Below are positions 34,371-44,546 of a stretch of DNA of 64,000 bases, in pieces. Position numbers and translations under genes: made by a program. The DNA comes from Lunularia cruciata (taxonomy: Eukaryota > Streptophyta > Marchantiopsida > Lunulariales > Lunulariaceae): contig OX419762.1 in NCBI GenBank assembly GCA_948567375.1, positions 3,850,001 to 3,914,000 on the forward strand, written 5' to 3'. Below the pieces are notes generated by a model that was not told the origin of the DNA, made no database searches, and worked only from the letters and a program-made list of their open reading frames with translations. Numbering within the stretch: the first letter of the stretch is position 1; every line of letters starts with the position of its first letter.

Positions 34371-35017
34371 CAAGGAGTTACAATATAGAGTACGTGATGC
34401 TACATTGTTATAGGCTACTTCACCTACTTTGGCAATAATCTTTGGTTTGTTTGAGTGTATTGAGCTCAACATGGTGGAGGAGAGAGTGGTGACATCTAGA
34501 TCTGGTAAGGAGACCTCATCCATAGTTGTTATTTCTTCCAAAGTGCAACAAAGTGCTCTATGCCATGTTGGCTTCCAAGGGCAGAGTGGACATCCTAGAT
34601 CATATGGAGCAAGTAGAAAGCCTAGTGTAGCTAGATCCTTCCTTCATTTTCAGGTTAACAACAACCAATGAGTGGAGGTACTGCTTGTTGGACTTATGGT
34701 GGACTTCACCGCAACAGAGATTGCACTCAAGGCAGCAAACATGATACCTCTAGTGCATCATAGCTGGCATAACGATAGTGTGACCATTCCCATAGATTTG
34801 GTCACACTAGTGACCAATGCTTTGACCTACACTTGGAATTACGGAGTGTTAGGGTTGCTATAGTAGGTGGTAGATGAGCTCCAAGTCATGGAGATGAAGT
34901 GGTAGAGGTGGTGGTAGAAGATCCACACTTGGTAGGAGTGCTATACATGCTCTTACTTTTGATACAACCATGGTTACTCGGATTGAGCAATTAAAGTAGA
35001 GATTGGCTAGTATTGCT
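34371..35017. other. Unassigned sequence with short open frames
   Basis: Two adjoining plus-strand frames (34429-34671, 34672-34863) are separated by a single TGA and could be one former protein. I recognise no motif; a Cys-His pair near 34560 is too weak for a zinc knuckle. Confidence 0.35.
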
Positions 35018-35404
35018 TGTAACACCCATTTGTGCATGTGTGTACTATTCTGATATTTAGTTTAGTATTGTAAGTACTTGAGAGATATTATTTATATATA
35101 GATAAAGCATGGTTCTACATTAGTCATGATAAGCTAAACTTAGACATAACTAAGATAGAGAGGACCTTACTTTAGAGGAAATGGAAACTATAAGCACCAC
35201 TATTTTAGATTCTAGTGTGTTGACTTGGTATTATTCCTAGGTGTTTGGCTTTAAGGAAAGAGTTTAGAATTCTTGGATCCACAAGCCTTTTTTTAAAAGA
35301 TTTTCTTATAGTCCAATCATAGTCCATGTGAAAGAATCCTTGACTTAGTGGTTGGGTCAAGATAAGACCCCATACCTAGGAGAATATTCCTATGAGTATG
35401 GAAA
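35018..35404 (+). mobile_element. Family A LTR fragment (A4), 5' 387 bp
   Basis: It starts TGTAACACCCATTTGTGCAT and follows the A1 LTR to about its position 390 (tcctatgagtatggaaattc). There it breaks and joins minus-strand integrase sequence. The bases before it (ttgct) show no duplicate nearby. Confidence 0.88.
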
Positions 35405-38400
35405 TTCCATTTTTGCATCTTTGGCCAACATCATGCATATGGTTTTTTTGGTTCTCTTTGCCAAGCCATTGGAATTGGCTTATAGGATGTAGTTATTTTA
35501 TGTGTAATAGAGAAATGTCGCAGCATGGCTATAGTAATGCCTTTTGTAAACTCTTCTCCTCCATCAAAAACAAACTCCAAAGGGCACCTAAACCTAGTGA
35601 TAATGCGTCTATAAAAAATCTCCCAACTTCATCTTCATTCTTGTCCCTCAATGGTCTAGCCTCAACCCACTTGGTAAGATAATCAGTAACTACCACAATG
35701 TTCTTATTGTTCCTTGGGGTTCTATTGAGAGACTTTAATAAATTCAATTCTTAACTTCTCAAAAGGTCCTAGCAATAGAACTGATCTAAGTGGCAGAGTG
35801 GAAGTAAAATTTTTAGCAAAAGCTTGACAAACATGACAAGTTCTTCAATAATCAAGACAATCCTTGAAAATCCCTCCCCCCAAGAGTAACTTGTATCTAG
35901 AATCTTGAAAGCAGTCACCTTTCCTGCAAAGTGTCCTCCACATACTAAACCTTCATGAAACTCCTTTATGAGTAAGATAGACTCTTCCTTACCCACTGCT
36001 CTTCAAAGTAGACCATCTGCTCCTTGGTGAAAAAGAATATCCTCCACCATTGTGTAAGGTCTAGATGTTGCTGCAAGGGCCTTCCTCTCCCTAGTATGCA
36101 TCCCTTTTGGATAGTTACCTCTTGTCACAAAATCCACAATCTCCTTGTACTCCATTGGAATCTCTTGAGTGACTGAGATTGTCATGAGCTCCTCATCCGG
36201 GAAGGAATCATCCACTGGCTCATCTCCATCATGATCATAGGCTCTAGATAACAAATCAGCATTTGCATGTTTCTTTCCTGGCCTATCCTCAATTGTGTAG
36301 TCATACTCAGACAAGAGTAGCATCCACCTTGCTAGTCTCCCTTCAACATTAGGCTTGTTGAAGATGTACTTCAAAGCCTTGTGATCCGTGACAATTGTGG
36401 CTTTCCCTCCAATCAAGTAGTGTCTAAACTTCTTGAGACCAAAGATCACTGCCAACCCTTCTCTCTCTATGACAGAGTAGTTCTTCTCTGCTGAAACCAT
36501 TTGCCTACTAGCATAAGCTATTGGATGATCATGCCCATCTTGGTCTAATTGACTAAGAATGCATCCTATAGCTACATTAAAAGCATCAATGTAGAGGATG
36601 AAAGGCTTACTCCAATCAGGTTTAGCAAGAATTGGAGCTACAACAAGGGATTGCTTGAGCTCCTCAAAAGCTTTGAGAGCCTTCCTGTCTTCCAAAATCA
36701 CCATGTAATCTACACCCTTCTTCATGTAGATGGTCAATGCATAAGCCTTGTTGGAAAATGAGAAGATGAACCTCCTATAGTACCCAACCATCCCCAAGAA
36801 TTGGCATAACTTTGTCAAGCTTGAAGGGAATGGAAGGTCTGAGATTTTCCTCACCTTCTCAGGATCAACTGCTATTTCATCCTTGGAGATGATGTGCCCC
36901 AAAAGTAGACCTTCTTCCATCCAAAAATGCACTTCTTTGGATTGAGTGATGCATTTGCCTCATCCAAGCGTTGCAAGACTTTGATTAGGTGTTCAAAGTG
37001 CTCCTCCTTGCTCCCATAGACACAAAAGTCATCAATGAAGTCTCTCATAAAGTTCCCAATGAAAGGTTCAAATACCTTGTTCATGAACCGTTGGAATGTG
37101 GCTGGAGCATTGCAAAGCCCAAAAGGCATGACCTTGAAAGCGTAAGTTCCCCAAGGTGTGGTGAACGTGGTGAGTTGTTGATGCTCTGGTGCAATCTTGA
37201 TTTGGTTGTATCCACTATAACCATCTCCAAAACTGTACCTCTCATGACCTGCAACCTCCTCCAAGATCTCATCAATGAATGGCAATGGGTAGTAGTCCTT
37301 CTTGGTAACAACATTAAGCTTCTTGTAATCCACACATACCCGAAGCTTGCCATTCTTTTTCTTCACAATGACAATTGGAGACACCCATTCTGAATTCTCC
37401 ACCCCAAAGATAAATCCAGCCTCCTTGAGCTTATCAATCTACTCCTTCACAACCAAAGATATTGGTGGGCTAATGTGACGTTGCTTTTGGTGGATTGGTC
37501 TTGCATGTGACTCCACCTCTATCATGTGCTCCTCCAAGGTGACTTCCTTCAAATCCTTGTAACTAAAAGCAAACACATGGATGAACTTGCGGAAAATCTC
37601 CTCAAATCTCACCTTCTCCTCCTTGGTAACATTCGGGCCATACTTGAGGGTAGCTAACCTTCTCTCTACCTCCTCAAGTGTCAATGGTGATTTTTCTAGG
37701 TCCTTCAAAACCTCTAGCTTAGGTGCAAAATCCATAGCACACAAGGGATACACATTTGAATCAGATTCAGATTCATCCTCCTCCGTGGAAGTCTCTTCCT
37801 CCATGCTTGTGTCCACACCAAAAGCTCCTTCTTCAGAATCTGATTCCCAATAATCAGAAGATGGTGTATCTGAATGTGAAGTGTTGGTGGTGTAAGTCAC
37901 AAGAACTGTGACTCTATGGTTTGATGGCCCAATCCTCAAGTACCCTTTGTGCCATTGATCAGTTGTACGTGCTACTCTCAACCATGGCCTCCCAAGAAGT
38001 AAGTCATAGCTTGAATCCTTCAGGACTTGGAAAGTCATGAGATTTTGAACTCCCATAACTGAAACTACCACTTTATCCATCACCCCTACTGGTCAAACTT
38101 GTTGCTTGTTTGCCATGCTCACCACAAATGTTGAAGGTCTTGAGGGTATCATACCCAACTTCTTCATCAACCTTTCTGATATGGCATTTACTACTGATCC
38201 TCCATCAACCAATGCATCCTTGATGTTGTGACCATTCACTCTCACATCAATCTTGGAGGCATATTCACAAGCCTCCCATGGTGCTGGCTTGGCATCCACC
38301 ACCCCCATTGATATTGGAACTTTTGCCTTCTTCTTCCTTTTGCTCCTTGTAGAACTCAAACCACCTCTAAGCTCCTTTCTCAAGGTAGGGTTCAAAGTAA

Positions 38401-38632
38401 TTAATTGGCCCACTGTGATGTTAGCCTTGTGACTACCAACATCCTCCAACACATTGTAGTTCTATTGTTGCTTTGAGATCAAGAAGTCCTCCATCCCCAA
38501 CTTCTTCCTTGGAGTCTTTGTTGTTGATGGTGTTGAGGTGCGAGTGCTCCTAGTAGACATAGGAGTATCCTTGCTTGAAGTAAATCCTTGAGAAGAGTGA
38601 ACATCCTCTACAAAACGAGCTCTCTTCTTGTG
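35405..38632 (-). pseudogene. Family A internal fragment (A3): gag tail, protease, RT, RNase H, integrase N-half
   Basis: It is collinear with A1 58650-61900. Order (right to left): gag Thr/Ser-rich segment with MEDFLISKQQ near 38500; protease DALVDGGSVVNAISERL near 38210 and YDLLLGRPWLRVARTTDQWH near 37980, here without the A1 deletion; an acidic segment; RT with WVSPIVIVKKKNGKLRVCVD near 37370, [19 protein letters not shown] and FIDDFCVYG near 37030; RNase H with LYIDAFNVAIGCILSQ near 36560; HHCC and a decayed integrase core to 35405. RT is intact over ~175 codons. Integrase beyond the core and the 3' LTR are missing. Confidence 0.93.
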
Positions 38633-38896
38633 AGTAAATTTACTTCTTACTACTCTGTCCTCGGGTTTCAGATCTTCTACTTCTTCTACCAGATCTAGCA
38701 ATTCTCTTTCCTGATATGAAATTCCTATCATAGTTAAGCCTTCTAAATCTCTATCTCCCGACCCACTCTTCTCTAAAGTGTCAAATGTCAAATCCGAAGA
38801 CATCTGCACTCCTATCTCTCTTACTTCGGGTTTCACTACTATCAATTCTTTTACTAATTCTACTGTGTCATTGTCAAGAATTGTAATTGACAACAT
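38633..38896 (-). pseudogene. C-terminal remnant of the U3-type protein (family D, second copy)
   Basis: It shares VVKPEVREIGVQMSSDLTFD and LVEEVEDLKPEDRVV with 11619-11882 and with the B copies. The expected ending EEVDIGSD is lost because the frame runs into A3 gag (Lys-Lys-Arg-Ala-Arg-Phe-Val-Glu-Asp). Confidence 0.7.
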
Positions 38897-39696
38897 GGGT
38901 ACACTATCTACACCTTCAATTTGTAACCCACTTTCCTCTAATCACTCATGTTACTAGCCCGAAGACACTTATTGTCTGATCCTGCACTTCGGGTTTATTC
39001 ATTACTGTTATTTCTCTTTCAATTTCTATCATATCTTCAATCAGAACTGAAATTGAAGTCATAGGTATCCTAATTATCTTCTTTCCCTACTCTAACTTCC
39101 TCTGATCCCTTTGGCAAAACTCCCAAAAACACCTTCACTGCACTCCGAGGTCCAACTATCTTTGATTTAAGCATCTTCATCTTGAGGCGAAGTCTTTAGA
39201 CCCGAAGTCATATAAACCCGAAGTACGAAGTACGAAATCTGAAGTCACATTGACCCGAAGACACTTTGACCCGAAGTACATCTACTCCAGAAACTTCAAA
39301 TGCTTGTAACTTCTTTTACAGACCTCCAAAATTTGCGATTTTGGTGGCAATGGAAAGCCCTGAACGAGACGCTTTCAACGAGATATAGCACGCTTGATTT
39401 GGAGTTGTGTGCATTGAGATATAGCCCTCGCAAAAATCTTGACTTGTAACTTCTATTTCTCCTTCGGGTTTGCCCTCCTTAACGTCTGATCCGAGTTTTT
39501 CCCTTCTCTGACACGAAGTAAGCTTCTTTGGGTTGGATCCAGTCCAAATCCTTCTTCCTCTTACTTGAAGTCGACTTCCTCGGGTCTGATCAAATCACAG
39601 GTTTGCACTCATTTCTTCTCCATTTGCTTTCAATTTGGTTTCAGCAGTGCATTTCTTCTTCTAAACTCGTCCAAAATGAAAAATGTAGGTACCACA
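38633..39696 (-). mobile_element. Family D LTR fragment joined to A3
   Basis: In minus sense it starts TGTGGTACCTACATTTTTCA at 39696 and carries the same leader as 10772 (cattttggacgagttt, then aaccaaattgaaagcaaatg). It breaks at 38633, about 50 bases before the end of its U3 frame, where A3 gag codons begin. The junction creates a 144-codon chimeric frame (38462-38896). Confidence 0.78.
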
Positions 39697-40627
39697 CATG
39701 CTCATGAGGAGCTAGGACATTTTAGAGTAAAGCATACATATAGCTTACTCTAGAGTCATTATTGGTGGCACGGTATGCAAACCAAGGTACAGCAGTTTGT
39801 TGCCAGATGTGTGGTTTGTGATCGAGTAAGAGCATCATTCAATGCTCCTACGCCACAGTTACACCCATTACCTATCATGGGATTGGGTTACCGTTGGAGT
39901 TTGGACTTTGCCGGACCTTTACCATTGATTGTGAGACATCATCGGTATGTTTTGGTGATGGTGGAGCACTTCTCCAAGTGGATTGAGTTGGTGGTACTTC
40001 CTGACAAGTCTAGTGAAGGGATAGCTTACTCGTTCTTGGATCGAGTTCTTAGTCATTTTGGTGCACCAATTGAGGTTTTGATTGATCAGGGTACAGAGTT
40101 CTTGGGGGAGTTTCAGGTCTTGTGTGACAAGGCTTTGATTGATCATCATACTACATCATGAGATCACCTTGAGGTAGATGGCTTAGCAGAGAGAGTGGTT
40201 CAGACGGTGAAGAGAGGATTGCGAAAGTATGGTTTGCAGAGAGGCCACTTGGCAGATTGGGATCTCCAATTACCTTGGTTGGCCATGGGCTATCGGTTCA
40301 ACCGGCAAGCCTCCTTAGCATCTTTCTCTCCATGGACAAGATCCAGATTTACTAGCAACCATTTGTCGAGATGCTACTATAGTTTTGGACTTGGATGACC
40401 CTGATGTATGGATGAGTGCATGTTCTCAACGGGCAGAGATCTTTTGGAGAGTGATGCCGATGGCCTTTGAGAACTTGGCGATTGCTCAACATAGAGATAC
40501 TTTATGGTATGCTACCATTCGAGGAGGAGGTTATAGACCCTCAATCTGTCGATTTCATCCATGCAACTATGTATATCTATAGCAGACAACACCGACAACA
40601 CTTGATGTTTCTACAGGCCGCACTATC
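39697..40627 (+). pseudogene. Family E integrase
   Basis: The 5' part of the element was removed at the D fragment. The remaining reading has a zinc-binding N-terminus (HEELGHFRVKH ... CVVCDR, 39702-39840), then the core with Asp in WSLDFAGPLP (~39905), Asp in IDQGTEFLGEF (~40085) and Glu in DGLAERVVQTVKRGL (~40180). A GPY-like C-terminal region leads into the PHD finger. Stops occur near 39750, 40160 and 40580, and frame changes near 40390. It would insert element cDNA into chromosomal DNA. Its sequence is clearly different from the integrases of A, B and C. Confidence 0.88.
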
Positions 40628-40927
40628 TTGAGAGTGCGCAAGGTTTTGCCATCTGGAGTCCTTGTGTTAGAAGGACGTGATGGTGTTGTTTGGAAGGATC
40701 ATGTGCGCAATTGTGCACCATGCCACCTCCCAAACATTGATGGTACTATGGACCCAAGCTTGGCACTTGTACGTGCAGGCTTGAGGTGTATGTTATGTGG
40801 CTCTTCTGGTGGAGCTACTACTATGTTAGTGTGTGATAGCTGTTCAAGAGGATGGCATATGGCATGTATGACTCCTCCCCTCACGGTGGTTCCTCAGGGA
40901 CAGTGGTTATGTCCTAGATGTACTTGA
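40628..40927 (+). pseudogene. Integrase C-terminus with PHD-type zinc finger (family E)
   Basis: This 99-codon open stretch starts with a beta-rich segment (RKVLPSGVLVLEGRDGVVWK). It ends in a Cys4-His-Cys3 finger: CMLC, 11 residues, CDSC, 4 residues, HMAC, 14 residues, CPRC, then Thr and stop. The Trp two residues before the seventh Cys (QWLCPRC) is the PHD hallmark. The finger takes the place where chromoviruses have a chromodomain. PHD fingers bind histone H3 tails, so a targeting role is possible but inferred. The frame is continuous to its natural stop. Confidence 0.87.
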
Positions 40928-41082
40928 CCTATAGCTAGTTCATTCTTTATATGGTATAGACTGCAAATAGGCGATTAACAATGGGGCTCCATAGCACCCG
41001 GCCTCCTGATCTTTGCCCATTAGAGGGTATACCATATACTTAGAGAAGATGGCTATCTAGAGTTAGAGGGACCTAACTGCCA

Positions 41083-41097
41083 GCTAGGAGGGCAATT
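41083..41097 (+). promoter_or_regulatory. Possible polypurine tract of family E
   Basis: The bases gctaggagggcaat lie directly before tgtggcacttt, the presumed 3' LTR start, 150-170 bases after the PHD stop codon. Confidence 0.45.
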
Positions 41098-41225
41098 GTG
41101 GCACTTTAGAGTCTATGTATGACTTATGTGTGAGTTGTGCTTCTATAGTGTATGATGTTGACAACGATGTATGTTGTGTAGCAATGTATATACGCACGAC
41201 AAAGTCATCATTCGGTGCGGTGTCA
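41098..41225 (+). mobile_element. Start of family E 3' LTR, cut by C2
   Basis: It begins TGTGGCACTTTAGAGTCTAT after a purine tract and is interrupted at 41226, where the C2 LTR begins. No second copy in the window confirms the border. Confidence 0.45.
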
Positions 41226-42599
41226 TGGGGAACTTTTGGTCTCGAGAGTGCACCGAGCACAAGGCTACTTGTGCTTAGTTTTTCCTTACTATCCTTCTTT
41301 TGGATTTTTCCCATAGACTAACATTCCTTCCCTACTCTTGGATTGTCAGGAATTTATCTCTGTATGAACTTGTTGTTTCATTTTCCTTGAGGTTGGCTCT
41401 CCCTGAAGGTTTTGTTTTATCCTTGACTTTTGCAAAACTAATCTTGTCATGCGAGTCTGGTGTAATGGTTTCTACCTCTACCTAGTCTCATATTCTATTT
41501 TCACATCAAGTTCAAGCTATGGTTTGGGATCTGGCAGTTCATAGACCTAGGTCAGGTGGCCCTTTAATAAAAATAAAATAAATAAAATAAACGACAACTA
41601 AGTGATCTAACCGAACATAAACCCGGGCACCCAAATCATTTAATTATGCTATTCACATGGACCGGACTGAGAGCTCCTAGAATGGATTTTTCCTCAACTC
41701 TAGTCACAATTCATAACACAAATCCGCTTCCAAGACTCATCATTCACAAGAATTTCAACAACAAAGTTCACAAGGTTGGATAAGTCAAATAGTTCTAGTC
41801 AAGACAATGCCTGCCCTAAGGTTGCAACTGCTCATCAACTCAGCCCGGTACTTCACATATACTCTGTCCGACAGCAGACAAGGCAACTCACCCTCCAAAC
41901 CTTTTCATTCTCCTATGCCCTGTTTTGCAGATCAGATTCACTCCATTCAGACAAGCCAACCAACTTCAAATTTTTTCTTGCCTTTGCTCTAGATGAGCTG
42001 ATCCACTTTGAAATTCTCCTCCTCTTCTTTCTGACTAGCTCTTATCACTGCCTGTTTAGTCACTCTTCATAACATTTTCCCAAAAAAAATATCTTTCTTC
42101 TTCACTCCTATCCTCACCTTTGGGAGATTATCCTTTGGCAACTTCTGCAGCAAATCCCCTTCAGACCTGCAAAAATTTCTCTCCAATTTTTTCCTTCATC
42201 ACTCTATCCACATTTTTCCACAGAAATCTTCTTTCCTCAGTCATGTTCTCACCTTTGTGAGAGTTCCTTTATGCAACTCATGCAGCCAACCCTTCAAAAC
42301 TGAGAAAATTCCTCTCCAATTTTGTCCTTCATCACTCTATCCACATTTTTCCACAGAAACCGTCCTTCCTCAGTCCTGTTCGTGAGAGTTCCCTTATGCA
42401 ACTCATGTAGCCAACCCTTTAGACCTGCTAAAATTCTCTACTGCCTGAATCTCTTGTCCTCTTGCTTCCCTACAAAATTTTGTTCTCTTCAACTTCTGCC
42501 CAAACCCCTTCAGACCTGCAAAAATTCTCTACTGCCTGAATCTCCTGTCCTCTTGCTTCCCTACGAAATTTCATTCTCTTCAACTTCTGCCCAAACCTC

Positions 42600-43450
42600 T
42601 CAAGCCCTAGCATCTTCTTGTGAAAATTTCCTTTCTCCCAGCCCTCTCTCTCCTGCAAAGTCCTTCACTCTCTTGAGAAGAAAAACTTTTTGCCTTGCAC
42701 TCTCAAGCCCTAACAGTCCTCTTGCAAAAATTTTCCTTCTGTCCCAGCACTTCTCTCCTGCACATGCTCCATTCCTTTGAGAAGAAAACCCTCCCTTGCC
42801 TTGCTGTCTCAAGCCCTAGCATCTCCCTGCAAAAATTTTCCTTCTGTCCCAGCACTTCTCTCCTGCACGTGCTTCATTCCTTCGAGAAGAAAACCCTCCC
42901 TTGCCTTGCTGTCTCAAGCTCTAGCATCTTCCTGCAAAAATCTCCTTTCTCCCAGCCCTCTCTCTCTTGCAAAGTCCTTCACTCTCTTGAGAAGAAAAAA
43001 TTTTTGCCTTGCACTCTCAAGCCCTAACAGTCCTCTTGCAAAAACTTTCCTTCTGTCCCAGCACTTTTGTTCTGCACATGCTCCATTCCTTTGAGAAGAA
43101 AACCCTCCCTTGCCTTGCTGTCTCAAGCCCTAGCATCTCCCTACAAAAATTTTCCTTCTGTCCCAACACTTCTCTCCTGCACATGCTCCATTCCTTCGAG
43201 AAGAAAACCCTCACTTGCCTTGCTGTCTCAAGCTCTAGCATCTTCTTGTGAAAATTTCCTTTCTCCCAGCCCTCTCTCTCTTGCAAAGTCCTTCACTGTC
43301 TTGAGAAGAAAAACTTTTTGCCTTGCACTCTCAAGCCCTAACAGTCCTCCTGCAAAAACTTTCCTTCTGTTCCAACACTTCTGTCCTGCACATGCTCCAT
43401 TCCTTTGAGAAGAAAACCCTTTCTTGCCTTGCTGTCTCAAGCCCTAGCAT
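42600..43450. repeat. ~314-bp tandem repeat, about 2.7 copies, in C2 LTR
   Basis: The block gcactctcaagccctaacag occurs at about 42697, 43011 and 43325, spacing 314. Each unit contains two sub-blocks of the ~209-bp unit seen in C1. Confidence 0.88.
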
Positions 43451-43479
43451 CTTCTTGCAAACATTTCCTTCCTCCCAGC

Positions 43480-44110
43480 CCTCTCCTATTTGTTCCTCTG
43501 TCCAAAACCCTTCTCTTCTCAAGAATTTCTCTCCTGCCAAACCCCCTCTTGTCCAACTTGAAAATTCCTCTCCTCTTTGTTCTTCTATCCAAAACCCTTC
43601 TCTTCTCAAGAATTTCTCTTCTGCCAAGCCCCCTCCTGTCCAACTCAAAAATTCCTCTCCTCTTTGTTCCTCTGTCCAAACCCCTTCTCTTCTCAAGAAT
43701 TTCTCTCCTGCCAAAACCCCTCCTGTCCAACTCAAAAATTCCTCTCTTGTTTGTTCCTCTGTCCAAACCCCTTCTCTTCTTGAGAATTTCTCTCCTGCCA
43801 AACCCCCTCGTGTCCAACTCAAAAATTCCTCTCTTGTTTGTTCCTCTGTCCAAACCCTTCTCTTCTCAAGAATTTCTCTCTTGCCAAACCCCCTCCTGTC
43901 CAACTCAAAAATTCCTCTCCTGTTTGCTCTTTTGTCCAAACCCCTTCTCTTCTCCAACTCAAAAATTCCTCTCCTGTTTGTTTTGTCCAAACCCTTCTCT
44001 TCTTGAGAATTTCTCTCCTGCCAAACCCCCTCCTGTCCAACTCGAAAATTCCTCTCCTGTTTGTTCCTTTATCCAAACCCCTTCTCTTCTCAAGAATTTC
44101 TCTCCTCTCT
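43480..44110. repeat. Tandem repeat array, ~80-90 bp unit, in C2 LTR
   Basis: The blocks ctcttctcaagaatttctct and tgccaaaccccctcctgtcc alternate about seven times. It is the reverse complement of the array at 1-620, with drift and one shortened unit near 43940. Confidence 0.9.
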
Positions 44111-44530
44111 TGAGCTAAGTTACTTCACTGTCCTCTAACATTTTCATGTTGGTATTCCTCAAACCTTTCATTATCTAAACTCCACTAAAGCCTTCCAAAG
44201 TAGTTCCAACTCAAAAGACTCATTTTTTTTGCTCATCCACTAAGGAAAACATTGTTTCACTCCAATAACGTAAAACGTAAACTTGAGCTAGTGTAACCCA
44301 ACATCATTTCTTGGCTCAAGCCAGATTAAAAGACTCCTTGAGCTTATAATACCATAACTTTTTCTGGGCTTCACAATAATATAGGAAATATCTCCCGCAA
44401 CAAGGTAGCATAAACCATACCCGAGACATATTGACATAAATCCATGTTCCTTACAACAACTAAAAGAGAAAAAGAAAATTTATCACACCAAAAGCCTCAA
44501 GGGTACACGTGGGCTATTTTCCCAACGACA

Positions 44531-44546
44531 TCCACCCCCATCAATC
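44531..44546 (-). promoter_or_regulatory. Polypurine tract of C2
   Basis: In minus sense gattgatgggggtgga lies directly before the LTR start TGTCGTTGGG. Confidence 0.8.

Larger units (their letters stand above)
41226..44530 (-). repeat. C2 3' LTR (3305 bp) with tandem arrays
   Basis: In minus sense it starts TGTCGTTGGGAAAATAGCCC at 44530, right after a purine tract, and ends AAAGTTCCCCA at 41226. It is homologous to C1 in reverse. Inside are the 83-bp-type array (43480-44110), a 314-bp array (42695-43440) and the 132-bp-type array (42130-42430). 44110-44530 is unique sequence. Confidence 0.88.

Noticed and set aside
29885..35017. tRNA, rRNA or other RNA genes in the unassigned region
   Set aside because: I looked for cloverleaf-like boxes and rRNA words and saw none that I could support.
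1..44110. Large inverted repeat between 1-2511 and 41226-44530, as if one element had 3-kb terminal inverted repeats
   Set aside because: The two copies are LTRs of family C in opposite orientation, inserted in different hosts (B4 and E), and only C2 has pol next to it.
43331..44118. Long open frames on both strands (up to ~237 codons) in the C2 LTR, and similar ones at 191-626 and 853-1506
   Set aside because: They are made of tandem repeats whose unit lacks stops in several frames. They occur on both strands at once and show no domain.
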